Below are positions 6,857-14,899 of a stretch of 64,000 nucleotides of DNA, one piece after another. The stretch spans positions 1 through 64,000 of the forward strand of contig CAZWMD010000016.1 in assembly GCA_964634815.1 (NCBI GenBank). Direction: 5' to 3'. The DNA is from JALZVT01 sp964634815 (GTDB lineage Bacteria; Pseudomonadota; Gammaproteobacteria; Pseudomonadales; Azotimanducaceae). Made by a program: the position numbers and the translations under genes. The notes under the pieces were generated by a model. That model was not told where the DNA came from. It saw nothing but the letters and a program-made list of their open reading frames with translations, and searched no databases. Within the stretch, counting starts at the first letter, position 1. Every line of letters begins with the position of its first letter.

Positions 6857-9049
6857 TTATTTCGCGACGCGAGAAAGGCCGTGCACGTGAGAAATGCGTC
6901 TGAGTCTTCGCATGAGTCGGGCCAGGTGTGTTCTGTCTCTTACCGATACCTCTGCTACCACGCTTGAAAGTTGTGCGCTCTTCTCTTCGACCTTGATGTT
7001 CTCGATGCCAGCATCAACGGCGGTGACGGTTGCAGCAATTTCGGCAATCACCCCTTTTTGCGTTTCGACCTGTAAGCGCAAAAGGGTGTCGAACTCGCCG
7101 GTCGCATTATCTGACCAGCGCGCGGGGATGATCTCGTTTGGATGGCGGCGTCGAATCTCTGCGATGTTGTTGCAGGTTTCGATGTGCACCACAAAGCCTC
7201 TGCCGGGTGTCATGTGACCAACGATTGCGTCGCCGGGAACCGGACCACAACACTGGCCGTAGTTCACCACCAGGCCTTCGCCGCCGCGAATCGCCACCGG
7301 GCCACCCTGATCAACATTGATTGCCTCGTAGTCGGGGTTGTCTGCGGCGAGCAATTTTTGCGCGACAACGTAAGCCATAAGGTTTCCCATACCTATTTGC
7401 TCTAGCAAATCATCGAGCTTGCGCACGTCGAACTCTGTGAAGACCTTGCGCAGGCGACGAAAATCCAGATCTTTGATTGACGTGTTTGCGTTTGCCAGGG
7501 ACCGATTTAGAAGTCTGCGTCCCAGCGCCAGTGAATCGGTTTTTTGCTGCATCTTCAGCGATTGTCGAATGGCAGAGCGCGCCTTGCCCGATACGGCAAA
7601 GCTCAGCCAGTCTGCGTTTGGGCGCGCGTCATCGGAGGTGATGATCTCAACTGACTGGCCACTACTTAATTGTGTTGATAGCGGCGCAAGGTTGCGATCG
7701 ACTCTGCATGCTACACACTTGTTACCTATGTCTGTATGTACGGCATAAGCAAAGTCGATGGGGCAAGCCCCGCGCGGAAGTTCAAGAATTTGACCCTTTG
7801 GTGTGAAGACGTACACCTCATCGGGAAACAAATCCATTTTCATGCTTTCGATAAATTCAAGCGGATTGCCGGCCCGTTGTTGCAAATCCAGCAGGTCCTG
7901 GACCCATTGACGGGTACGTTTGCTGCCCTGGGCGCTGTCATCGTCGTTCTTGTACAGCCAGTGTCCGGCTATACCTTGCTCGGCTACCGATTCCATTTCG
8001 ATCGTGCGAATCTGCACTTCAATAGGAACACCATGCAAACCAAACAGAGTAGTGTGCAAACTCTGATAGCCGTTGACCTTGGGAATGGCGATATAGTCTT
8101 TGAAGCGTCCTGCGACGGGTTTGAACAGGTTGTGCACGCAGCCAAGAGCTCGATAACAGGAATCGACATTGCTGACGACCAAGCGTAAGCCGAACACGTC
8201 CATGATTTCTGAAAACGCTTTGCGCTTGGTTTTCATTTTTCGATAAATCGAGTAGAGGTGTTTTTCGCGGCTTACGATCTGAGCCTCGATACCCTCGCGT
8301 TCCAGCGCGGCAGCAATAGACTTTTGAATATCTTTCATGAGCGCTTTGCGGTTACCGCGAGCCGAGCGTACCGCTCGTGCAATGCGATCTGCGCGCAACG
8401 GGTAGAGCGCATGAAAACCAAGATCTTCAAACTCGGTTTTAATGGAGTGAATACCAAGACGGTTGGCAATCGGTGCGTAGTAGTCGAGAGTTTCACGCGC
8501 GATGCGTTTGCGCTTCTCTGCTGGCATCACACCGATGGTTCGCATGTTGTGCAAACGGTCTGCGAGTTTCACCATGATGACGCGAATGTCGCGCGCCATG
8601 GCTAATGCCATTTTTTGAAAATTCTCGGCCTGAGCCTCGGCGCGGGAATTGAACATGGTTGAGAGTTTGGAAACACCGTCGACTATCTCGGCAACATCTG
8701 CGCCGAACATGTCGCCGAGTTGGCTCTTGCCGACGCCGGTATCTTCGATAACGTCATGCAGCAGAGCGGCCATAACCGTCTGTCTGTCCATGCGCATACC
8801 GGCCAGGATATTGGCAACCGCCAGCGGATGCGTGATGTAGGCATGCCCCGTACGCCGACCCTGGCCCCGGTGGGCTTCTTCGGCGTAGTTGTAGGCGGCT
8901 ATGACCTGTTCGGTCTGGCCTTCGGGGAGGTATTCGTCGAGTCGCGCTGCAAGGCTCTCGATGGTCGCAGGGGCAGCGACCGCGTCTTGTTGCGCGGTCT
9001 CTGCCAGTTTAGATATGAAGTAGGACTCAGAGGCTGGTGCTGCCCTCAT
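6857..9049 (-). CDS. spoT: Bifunctional (p)ppGpp synthetase/hydrolase SpoT
   Basis: Makes and degrades the stringent-response alarmone (p)ppGpp. The HD hydrolase domain is intact (H74, then H98-D99 in LLHDVIEDTG, with VKLADRLHNMRT further on), so hydrolysis is expected. The synthetase domain (YRALGCVHNLFKP, GYQSLHTT), a TGS domain (VYVFTPKGQILELP) and a C-terminal ACT domain follow. Length is 730 residues (E. coli 702). The start overlaps the end of rpoZ by 23 bases, with no later Met nearby, so translation is probably coupled to rpoZ. Confidence 0.96.
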   Translation of the reverse strand: MRAAPASESYFISKLAETAQQDAVAAPATIESLAARLDEYLPEGQTEQVIAAYNYAEEAHRGQGRRTGHAYITHPLAVANILAGMRMDRQTVMAALLHDVIEDTGVGKSQLGDMFGADVAEIVDGVSKLSTMFNSRAEAQAENFQKMALAMARDIRVIMVKLADRLHNMRTIGVMPAEKRKRIARETLDYYAPIANRLGIHSIKTEFEDLGFHALYPLRADRIARAVRSARGNRKALMKDIQKSIAAALEREGIEAQIVSREKHLYSIYRKMKTKRKAFSEIMDVFGLRLVVSNVDSCYRALGCVHNLFKPVAGRFKDYIAIPKVNGYQSLHTTLFGLHGVPIEVQIRTIEMESVAEQGIAGHWLYKNDDDSAQGSKRTRQWVQDLLDLQQRAGNPLEFIESMKMDLFPDEVYVFTPKGQILELPRGACPIDFAYAVHTDIGNKCVACRVDRNLAPLSTQLSSGQSVEIITSDDARPNADWLSFAVSGKARSAIRQSLKMQQKTDSLALGRRLLNRSLANANTSIKDLDFRRLRKVFTEFDVRKLDDLLEQIGMGNLMAYVVAQKLLAADNPDYEAINVDQGGPVAIRGGEGLVVNYGQCCGPVPGDAIVGHMTPGRGFVVHIETCNNIAEIRRRHPNEIIPARWSDNATGEFDTLLRLQVETQKGVIAEIAATVTAVDAGIENIKVEEKSAQLSSVVAEVSVRDRTHLARLMRRLRRISHVHGLSRVAK

Positions 9050-9530
9050 CCGTTGTACCTGCTATACCGGGGTTCTGATCGCCCATCTGTTGGCTGTCCG
9101 AGCCGGCTTCCGGGGTTGAGTCGGTAGCTGAACCTTGAGCTGAGAACGACGGTGGTGTTGGAGTTTCTGCTTGAGGCGCTGGATTTGCACCCAACATGCC
9201 TCCGGCTGAATCTGTTGCTCCGGCTCCTATTCCCGTTCCCGCTGCTCCCGGGCCAGCTTCGTCACTCGAAGGACCATGGCCCATCGTGCCAAATGGAATC
9301 TCGATGGGATCATCCTCTGGTGTGGCATCCCCAGCGTCAAGCATTTCATCGTTAATCAGGTCTTCAGCGATTTCGCGCAGCGCAATGACCGTTGGCTTGT
9401 CGTTCTCTTCGTCGACCAGAGGCTCAGCGCCCCGGTTGTAGAGTTGGCGAGCGCGTCGGGTCGCAACCAGTACAAGCTCAAAACGGTTGTCTACGTGGTC
9501 CAGACAGTCTTCAACGGTGATGCGGGCCAT
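9027..9530 (-). CDS. rpoZ: RNA polymerase omega subunit with long C-terminal extension
   Basis: Omega helps assemble RNA polymerase and forms part of a ppGpp site. Residues 1-70 match omega (MARITVEDCLDHVDNRFELV, RRARQL, PTVIALREIAEDLI). Usual length is about 90 residues; here it is 167. The tail from about residue 75 is low-complexity, rich in Gly, Ala, Pro, Ser and Thr with acidic patches, and is probably disordered. The tail coding overlaps the spoT start. The context gmk-rpoZ-spoT is classical. Confidence 0.93.
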   Translation of the reverse strand: MARITVEDCLDHVDNRFELVLVATRRARQLYNRGAEPLVDEENDKPTVIALREIAEDLINDEMLDAGDATPEDDPIEIPFGTMGHGPSSDEAGPGAAGTGIGAGATDSAGGMLGANPAPQAETPTPPSFSAQGSATDSTPEAGSDSQQMGDQNPGIAGTTDEGSTSL

Positions 9531-9592
9531 AGTGGGTCTCGTATGCTGAACAAGCTATTTCGCGGGGGCGCGATGGTACTCGGGGGCAGGCT

Positions 9593-10267
9593 TTAAGGCA
9601 AGACGTCGCCCTGGGGGCCGCTGTTTAAAAGGTCGGAAATGAGTGCGGGATGGCGGCGGGTCACAACGTCTTTGCGACAGCGTGCCGCGCGGACAATAGC
9701 GAGCAGGTCTGCGCTTGCTGTATCAAAGTTATCGTTGATTATTAAATAATCAAAATCGTCGTGCTGGGCGATCTCTGTTGTGGCCTGGGCGGTGCGACGA
9801 GCGATCACATCAGCACTGTCCTGGCCGCGACTGGTCAGGCGCTTTAGCAGTTCCCGGCGGCTGGGGGGCAAAATAAAGATGCTTAACGCATCCGGGAAGG
9901 CCTGTCTTACCTGAGCGGCACCCTGCCAGTCGATTTCCAGTATGACGTCGTGCCCTGCTGCGCGTTGCTCGCTCAGGCTCTGACGATTGGTGCCGTAGAG
10001 ATTGCCAAATACGTCAGCGTGTTCCAAAAACAGGCCCTGGGCGATCATTTCTTCGAAAACCGAACGTTCGGTAAAGTGATATTCGCGGCCCTGAGTTTCA
10101 CCTGGGCGAATATCTCGAGTGGTGTGCGAAATAGACAGGGCGAGACTGGGCTCGGCATCGAGCAAGGCGTTTACCAGGCTGGTTTTGCCAGCACCGGAGG
10201 GGGCCGCCACCACAAACAGTAAGCCCTGGTCTGCCAAGCTCGGGTCATTTTGCTCCTGGCTGCTCAT
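9593..10267 (-). CDS. gmk: Guanylate kinase
   Basis: Phosphorylates GMP to GDP. The P-loop APSGAGKTSL lies near residues 21-30, followed by the GMP-binding block SISHTTRDIRPGETQGREYHF. Length is 224 residues, slightly longer than E. coli (207) at the N-terminus. The neighbours are yicC upstream (10 bases) and rpoZ downstream. Pairing with rpoZ and spoT links GTP supply to alarmone control. Confidence 0.96.
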   Translation of the reverse strand: MSSQEQNDPSLADQGLLFVVAAPSGAGKTSLVNALLDAEPSLALSISHTTRDIRPGETQGREYHFTERSVFEEMIAQGLFLEHADVFGNLYGTNRQSLSEQRAAGHDVILEIDWQGAAQVRQAFPDALSIFILPPSRRELLKRLTSRGQDSADVIARRTAQATTEIAQHDDFDYLIINDNFDTASADLLAIVRAARCRKDVVTRRHPALISDLLNSGPQGDVLP

Positions 10268-10277
10268 CCGGTCTCAC

Positions 10278-11144
10278 TCACTCGATGTTCTGGACTTGCT
10301 CGCGCACCTGCTCAATGAGCACTTTGAGGTCGACCGCGCGTTTTGAGGCGCCTGGAATGACCGCTTTGCTGGCCAGCGTGTTGGCTTCGCGATTAAGTTC
10401 CTGGGTTAGAAAATCGAGCCGACGGCCATGTGGCCCTTCGTTTTCCAGCGCAAGCTTGGCTTCGCTGACATGAATGGCCAGTCTCTCAAGTTCTTCCGCT
10501 ACGTCGGCGCGCTGGGCGAGCACGGCTACTTCCTGCTCAAGACGGCTTTGATCTACCTCAACCTGCAATTTCTTTAGCCGCGCTTGCAGGCGCTCAGCCA
10601 GTACCTGGGACAGGGGCTCGATGATGGGTTTCAGTTCTTCCACCAGACGCTGCATATTTTGCAGTCGCGCCCCGATCAGCCCTTCCAGTTTGGCGCCCTC
10701 ATGGCGGCGTGCAGCGAGCAACTCTTCAAGGGCCGTGTTGAATGATTCTTCTGCCAACTGCATAAAGTTCTCGAACAGTTTGGCATCGCGATCCGCGAGA
10801 ATGCCGGGCCAGTTCAGCAGGTCCATGGGATTGGCACCACTGAACTCGGGGGCGTCTCGACGTACCTGTTCCAGGGTTGCCACCAGCTGCATCAGTGCAG
10901 GACGGTTAATTTGCAGGTGGGTTTCCTTAACGGTGTGGTTAATCCGCAGGGTGGCGTCGAGTTTGCCGCGCTTGAGTTTGTGGCGGGTAGTCTCTCGTAG
11001 CGTTTGCTCCAACATTCTGCTGTTGTCAGGCAGGTTGTAGGAAAGCTCGAGGAATCGATGATTCACTGTCCGCAATTCCCAGACAAGGGAACCCCAGGGC
11101 GCCTCAATTTCGTGGCGCGCAAAAGCGGTCATGCTCTGAACCAT
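10278..11144 (-). CDS. yicC: YicC family endoribonuclease
   Basis: YicC-family endoribonuclease, implicated in RNA turnover. The ATG chosen gives MVQSMTAFARHE, matching the E. coli start, and has GGAAGAAC upstream; a TTG nine codons earlier is less likely. Length is 288 residues (E. coli 287). The conserved C-terminal block EGPHGRRLDFLTQELNREANTL is present. It lies upstream of gmk on the same strand and is divergent from rph, a second RNA-processing gene, with the promoters in the 89-base gap. Confidence 0.92.
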   Translation of the reverse strand: MVQSMTAFARHEIEAPWGSLVWELRTVNHRFLELSYNLPDNSRMLEQTLRETTRHKLKRGKLDATLRINHTVKETHLQINRPALMQLVATLEQVRRDAPEFSGANPMDLLNWPGILADRDAKLFENFMQLAEESFNTALEELLAARRHEGAKLEGLIGARLQNMQRLVEELKPIIEPLSQVLAERLQARLKKLQVEVDQSRLEQEVAVLAQRADVAEELERLAIHVSEAKLALENEGPHGRRLDFLTQELNREANTLASKAVIPGASKRAVDLKVLIEQVREQVQNIE

Positions 11145-11233
11145 CAACTGTTCTTCCGGTGTGGTGCTCAAACCAAGATACTAACAGTTTGAAGCGCGTA
11201 TAATGCGCGACCAATTTCCCCAGGATGACTCAT

Positions 11234-11947
11234 ATGGCGCCCACCAGACCCAGCGGCCGCGAACCTTCTGCCATGCGTGAACTGCGCTTCACCACCGGCT
11301 TTACTGCCCATCCAGCAGGTTCGGTGCTTGTTGAATTCGGCGGCACTCGAGTGCTTTGTACCGCGTCTGTCGAAGACCGAGTGCCCGGCTTTATGCGAGG
11401 CAAGGGCAAAGGCTGGGTAACCGCCGAGTACGGCATGCTGCCAGGATCCACCCATCAGCGGGTGGATCGAGAAGCCGCGCGTGGCAAGCAGTCAGGTCGT
11501 ACCGTTGAGATCCAGCGTCTGATTGGGCGTTCTCTGCGTGCCGCCATGGACATGGACAAGATGGGCGAAAAGACCATCCGTATCGATTGTGATGTGCTGC
11601 AGGCGGATGGCGGCACCCGCACGGCATCGATTACCGGCGGTGCCCTGGCGCTTGCCATTGCGGCCAAAAAGACCGGAATTCAGGACGCGTTCAGCGGCTT
11701 TGTGGCATCAATATCGGTAGGAATCTGGAAAGGTATGCCAGTGTTGGATCTCGACTACGCGGAAGATTCGACGGCTGAAACCGATATGAACGTTGTTATG
11801 GTAGAAGATGGCGGCTTTATTGAAATTCAGGGCACAGCAGAGCAAGCGCCCTTTGCCGCCACTGAACTCACTTCGATGCTTGAGCTGGCGGGAGCCGGCA
11901 TAGAAGGCATCATCAAGGCGCAACGACAGGCGCTCTCGGAAGCCTAA
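11234..11947 (+). CDS. rph: Ribonuclease PH
   Basis: Phosphorolytic 3'-5' exoribonuclease that trims tRNA precursors. The family block RELRFTTGFTAHPAGSVLVEFG and the SITGGALALAIA block are present. The second ATG is chosen (MAPTRPSGRE): AGGA lies eight bases before it, whereas the ATG nine bases upstream would sit directly against that AGGA. The result is 237 residues (E. coli 238). It is followed after 6 bases by pyrE, the same rph-pyrE pairing as in E. coli. Confidence 0.95.
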   Translation: MAPTRPSGREPSAMRELRFTTGFTAHPAGSVLVEFGGTRVLCTASVEDRVPGFMRGKGKGWVTAEYGMLPGSTHQRVDREAARGKQSGRTVEIQRLIGRSLRAAMDMDKMGEKTIRIDCDVLQADGGTRTASITGGALALAIAAKKTGIQDAFSGFVASISVGIWKGMPVLDLDYAEDSTAETDMNVVMVEDGGFIEIQGTAEQAPFAATELTSMLELAGAGIEGIIKAQRQALSEA

Positions 11948-11953
11948 AAAGTT

Positions 11954-12652
11954 ATGAGCCAACCTCCACCGTCATCAAACCAGTCAGGCGCCGCAAATTT
12001 TGTGCGCCTCATGATTGAGCAGAACGTATTGCAGTTCGGCGACTTCACGTTGAAGTCTGGTCGAAAAAGCCCGTACTTCTTCAATCTTGGCAAGGTGGCG
12101 GACGCCCAGGGACTGGCTGCTCTTGGTCACGCCTATGCGGATGCGCTGGAGGCTGCGGGGTGGCCCTATCAGGTACTGTTTGGTCCCGCTTACAAGGGCA
12201 TCCCCATTGCCTCAGCAGCCGGGGTTGCCCTGGCCGAAAAGGGCAAAAATCCTGGCATAACCTACAACCGCAAGGAAGCCAAAGATCATGGCGAAGGCGG
12301 CCAGCTGGTAGGTGCGGAGATCGACGGCCAACAGATTGTTGTGATTGATGACGTGCTCACGGCGGGCACAGCCGTTCGCGAGGCACTGAGCCTTATTGGT
12401 GTAGCGGGCGGTCAACTAAGTGGCGTTCTTGTTGCGCTGGATCGAGAAGAGCGAGTGCTGGCTGACGGAGCCGATAACCCCGCTGATGGAAGCGGCGTGA
12501 CGGCCATTGGCGCGCTATCCCGGGAGCTTGGGGTTCCCGTTCACAGCATCGTTCGATTGCAGGATGTGATCGACTACCTTGACTCGGAAGGCACGCACTT
12601 GGAAGCTTTGCAGGCTATCCTGAACTACCGAAACACCTACTGTGTCTATTAG
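11954..12652 (+). CDS. pyrE: Orotate phosphoribosyltransferase
   Basis: Converts orotate and PRPP to orotidine monophosphate in pyrimidine synthesis. The PRPP loop VVIDDVLTAGTAV is at residues 129-141 and the substrate loop includes KEAKDHGEGG (108-117). Length is 232 residues (E. coli 213), with a short extra N-terminal stretch. It follows rph closely, so co-transcription is likely. Confidence 0.96.
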   Translation: MSQPPPSSNQSGAANFVRLMIEQNVLQFGDFTLKSGRKSPYFFNLGKVADAQGLAALGHAYADALEAAGWPYQVLFGPAYKGIPIASAAGVALAEKGKNPGITYNRKEAKDHGEGGQLVGAEIDGQQIVVIDDVLTAGTAVREALSLIGVAGGQLSGVLVALDREERVLADGADNPADGSGVTAIGALSRELGVPVHSIVRLQDVIDYLDSEGTHLEALQAILNYRNTYCVY

Positions 12653-12688
12653 CTGGTGAGTGCGCCTGGTTTGGCTCGGAAGGTAACA

Positions 12689-13339
12689 ATGTTGACTAAA
12701 AAATCAAAAAATTTGTGCCGCACTTTGTGGGTCAGAGGGCTTGGTGCCGCGCTGGTTGTGAGTGTCTCACTTGGTGTGCTGAACGCCGAGGCCGCTCGAC
12801 TCTACCGTTACAAAAACGATGACAACCATTGGGTTATCGCCAGTAGTGTGCCCAACGACCGGGTGCAAAATGGCTATCAGGTGGTTGACGAAACCGGTCG
12901 ATTGCTGGAAGAGGTTGATCCCCAGCGCTCCGCGGCCGAAGCAGCGAAATATATCGCCGAGCTAGAGGCCAAACAGAAACGTGATGAGGCTGTCCGCCGA
13001 ATTAATCTGCTGTACGGGTCGGAAGACGACATCTCTCATGCCCTGACAAAAGCACTCGATTCGATCGATAAGTCACTGGCGAACACCCAGGCCAACGTTC
13101 GCCAGCTGCGCTCTCAGCGTCAGCGTCTTGAGACTCAGGCGGCGCGTATAGAACGGGCTGGGTCAAATCTTTCGGATGACCTGGTGAATAACATTCGGCT
13201 GTTGAACGAGCAAATTGACAACCTGGAAGCCGAGATGGCGCAACGACGCAACCAGAAAGATGTTGAGCGCGATCGCCACGCCAGAGACAGAAAACTGTTT
13301 CGGGAAGTGCATGGCGGTGAGGACTCGCATGACGCCTAG
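12689..13339 (+). CDS. DUF4124-domain periplasmic coiled-coil protein
   Basis: A secreted protein of 216 residues from the chosen ATG. This start has GGAAGG upstream, and it makes a clean signal peptide (KKSKNLCR, a hydrophobic stretch, then AEA at about residue 36). After it comes a short DUF4124-like segment (RLYRYKNDDNHWVIASSVP), then a long charged coiled coil to the end. A GTG 33 bases upstream is the alternative start. Function is unknown; a role at the envelope is inferred. It follows pyrE by 36 bases and is convergent with slmA. Confidence 0.75.
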   Translation: MLTKKSKNLCRTLWVRGLGAALVVSVSLGVLNAEAARLYRYKNDDNHWVIASSVPNDRVQNGYQVVDETGRLLEEVDPQRSAAEAAKYIAELEAKQKRDEAVRRINLLYGSEDDISHALTKALDSIDKSLANTQANVRQLRSQRQRLETQAARIERAGSNLSDDLVNNIRLLNEQIDNLEAEMAQRRNQKDVERDRHARDRKLFREVHGGEDSHDA

Positions 13340-13379
13340 AGCGATGCAGGTCTTTTTATCTCACACTCTATCTCACTCT

Positions 13380-13961
13380 CTATCGCATTAGAGACTGGCG
13401 AAGCACTGACCAGTGTTGTGGCCATTTGGAAGTTGGCAATTCCTGAAACTCTGATCGAACGAACTGATTGATTTGGCCTTCAGCCGCACTTAATAGCAGA
13501 TTTGCAGTATCGCGCGCAGACAGTTGTGGGCGTTCGAGCATGGTGGCCTGGTGCTCGCGGACTATCTGTCTGAGTTGTGTCTCTATTCGATCGAAAAACT
13601 GTTTTACCCGGATCCGCAATCGATCACTCTCGCCCTGCAGTGCATCACCAACAAGTAACCGCGCAAATCCCGGGTTCTTCTCGACGAATGCCAGCAGCAG
13701 ATACAAGATCTGGTAGCAGCGTTGCTGGATGTTGGCCTCGTCTTTGAGTACGGCGCTTATGCGGGTGAACACACTTTGCTCAGCAAACTCCAGTAGCGCA
13801 TCGATCATCTTTGCCTTACTTGGAAAGTGCCGATACAGGGCTGCTTCTGAAACTCCCACCTCTTTTGCCAGGGCTGCTGTGGTAATGCGCGTGCCTGGGT
13901 TGCTTTGCAGCATAAGAGCAAACGCTTCCAGAATTTGACGTTTGCGATCGGAGCGGGGCAT
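13380..13961 (-). CDS. slmA: Nucleoid occlusion factor SlmA (TetR family)
   Basis: DNA-binding protein that blocks FtsZ ring assembly over the nucleoid. It starts RSDRKRQILEAFALMLQ and has a TetR helix-turn-helix at about residues 27-50 (TTAALAKEVGVSEAALYRHF). Length is 193 residues (E. coli 198). The setting near coaBC and pyrE matches the E. coli coaBC-dut-slmA-pyrE region, though dut is absent here. It lies 3 bases after the argB stop, so it is probably co-transcribed with argB. Confidence 0.92.
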   Translation of the reverse strand: MPRSDRKRQILEAFALMLQSNPGTRITTAALAKEVGVSEAALYRHFPSKAKMIDALLEFAEQSVFTRISAVLKDEANIQQRCYQILYLLLAFVEKNPGFARLLVGDALQGESDRLRIRVKQFFDRIETQLRQIVREHQATMLERPQLSARDTANLLLSAAEGQINQFVRSEFQELPTSKWPQHWSVLRQSLMR

Positions 13962-13964
13962 GAC

Positions 13965-14891
13965 TCAGGCTCCAATCATGGTGCCGACGCCGGCATCGGT
14001 TAGGATTTCTAGCAATAAAGCGTGTGGCACTGTGCCGTCGATGATCTGGGTACTGTTGACGCCGCCGTTTATTGCGTCGATGGCACATTGGGTCTTGGGC
14101 AACATTCCACCTTTGATAACACCCTGTTTTATGAGCGCATCAACTTCTCTGGCGGTTAAGCCGGTAAGGGTGTCGCCATCTGCATCAAGAATGCCCGGCG
14201 TGTCTGTTAGCAGAATGAGTTTTTCTGCACCGAGGAATTCGGCGATCTTGCCGGCAACAATATCTGCGTTGATGTTGTATGCCTCGCCATCGTCGCCGAC
14301 CCCAATAGGGGCAACGACGGGAATAAACCCCTGACCCATTAATGCGTCGAGAACTGCACCGTTTACTTTTTGCACCTCTCCGACATGACCGATGTCTATG
14401 ATCTCGGAAGAGGCTGCTTCGGTTTCTGGATCGCGCATTTCCAGTTTGCGAGCGCTAATCAGTTTGCCGTCTTTGCCAGTTACCCCCACGGCTTTTCCGC
14501 CCTGGGTGTTAATGAGGCTGACAATATCCTGGTTGACCAGGCCGCCCAGCACCATCTCTACGACATTCATGGTGTCGTCATCTGTTACACGCATGCCACC
14601 AACAAAACGCGTTGGGATATTCAGCTTTTCAAGTAGCTGGCCGATTTGCGGACCACCACCGTGAACAATGAGCGGATTGATGCCAACAAGCTTCAGCAAT
14701 ACGATGTCGCGTGCGAAGGTTTGTTTCAGGTGCTCATCCACCATTGCGTGACCGCCGTATTTGATCACCATGGTTGCGCCATGAAATTTCTGAATATAGG
14801 GCAGCGCCTCGATCAGAATTTCTGCAGCAGCGGCAGGATTCTGGTTGGCAGAATCCAGGGCTTTGGTGTTTGGTGTTGGCGTGCGTTTCAT
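13965..14891 (-). CDS. argB: Acetylglutamate kinase
   Basis: Phosphorylates N-acetylglutamate in arginine synthesis. It has the family blocks MVIKYGGHAM, LIVHGGGPQIG and the C-terminal GGMLPKTQCAIDAI. The ATG chosen (MKRTPTPNTK) gives 308 residues; a TTG four codons upstream overlaps the algC stop and is possible. The N-terminal helix before the kinase core is the type seen in arginine-regulated hexameric enzymes, so feedback control is plausible. It lies directly after algC on the same strand, as in Pseudomonas. Confidence 0.95.
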   Translation of the reverse strand: MKRTPTPNTKALDSANQNPAAAAEILIEALPYIQKFHGATMVIKYGGHAMVDEHLKQTFARDIVLLKLVGINPLIVHGGGPQIGQLLEKLNIPTRFVGGMRVTDDDTMNVVEMVLGGLVNQDIVSLINTQGGKAVGVTGKDGKLISARKLEMRDPETEAASSEIIDIGHVGEVQKVNGAVLDALMGQGFIPVVAPIGVGDDGEAYNINADIVAGKIAEFLGAEKLILLTDTPGILDADGDTLTGLTAREVDALIKQGVIKGGMLPKTQCAIDAINGGVNSTQIIDGTVPHALLLEILTDAGVGTMIGA

Positions 14892-14899
14892 AGTGATAC

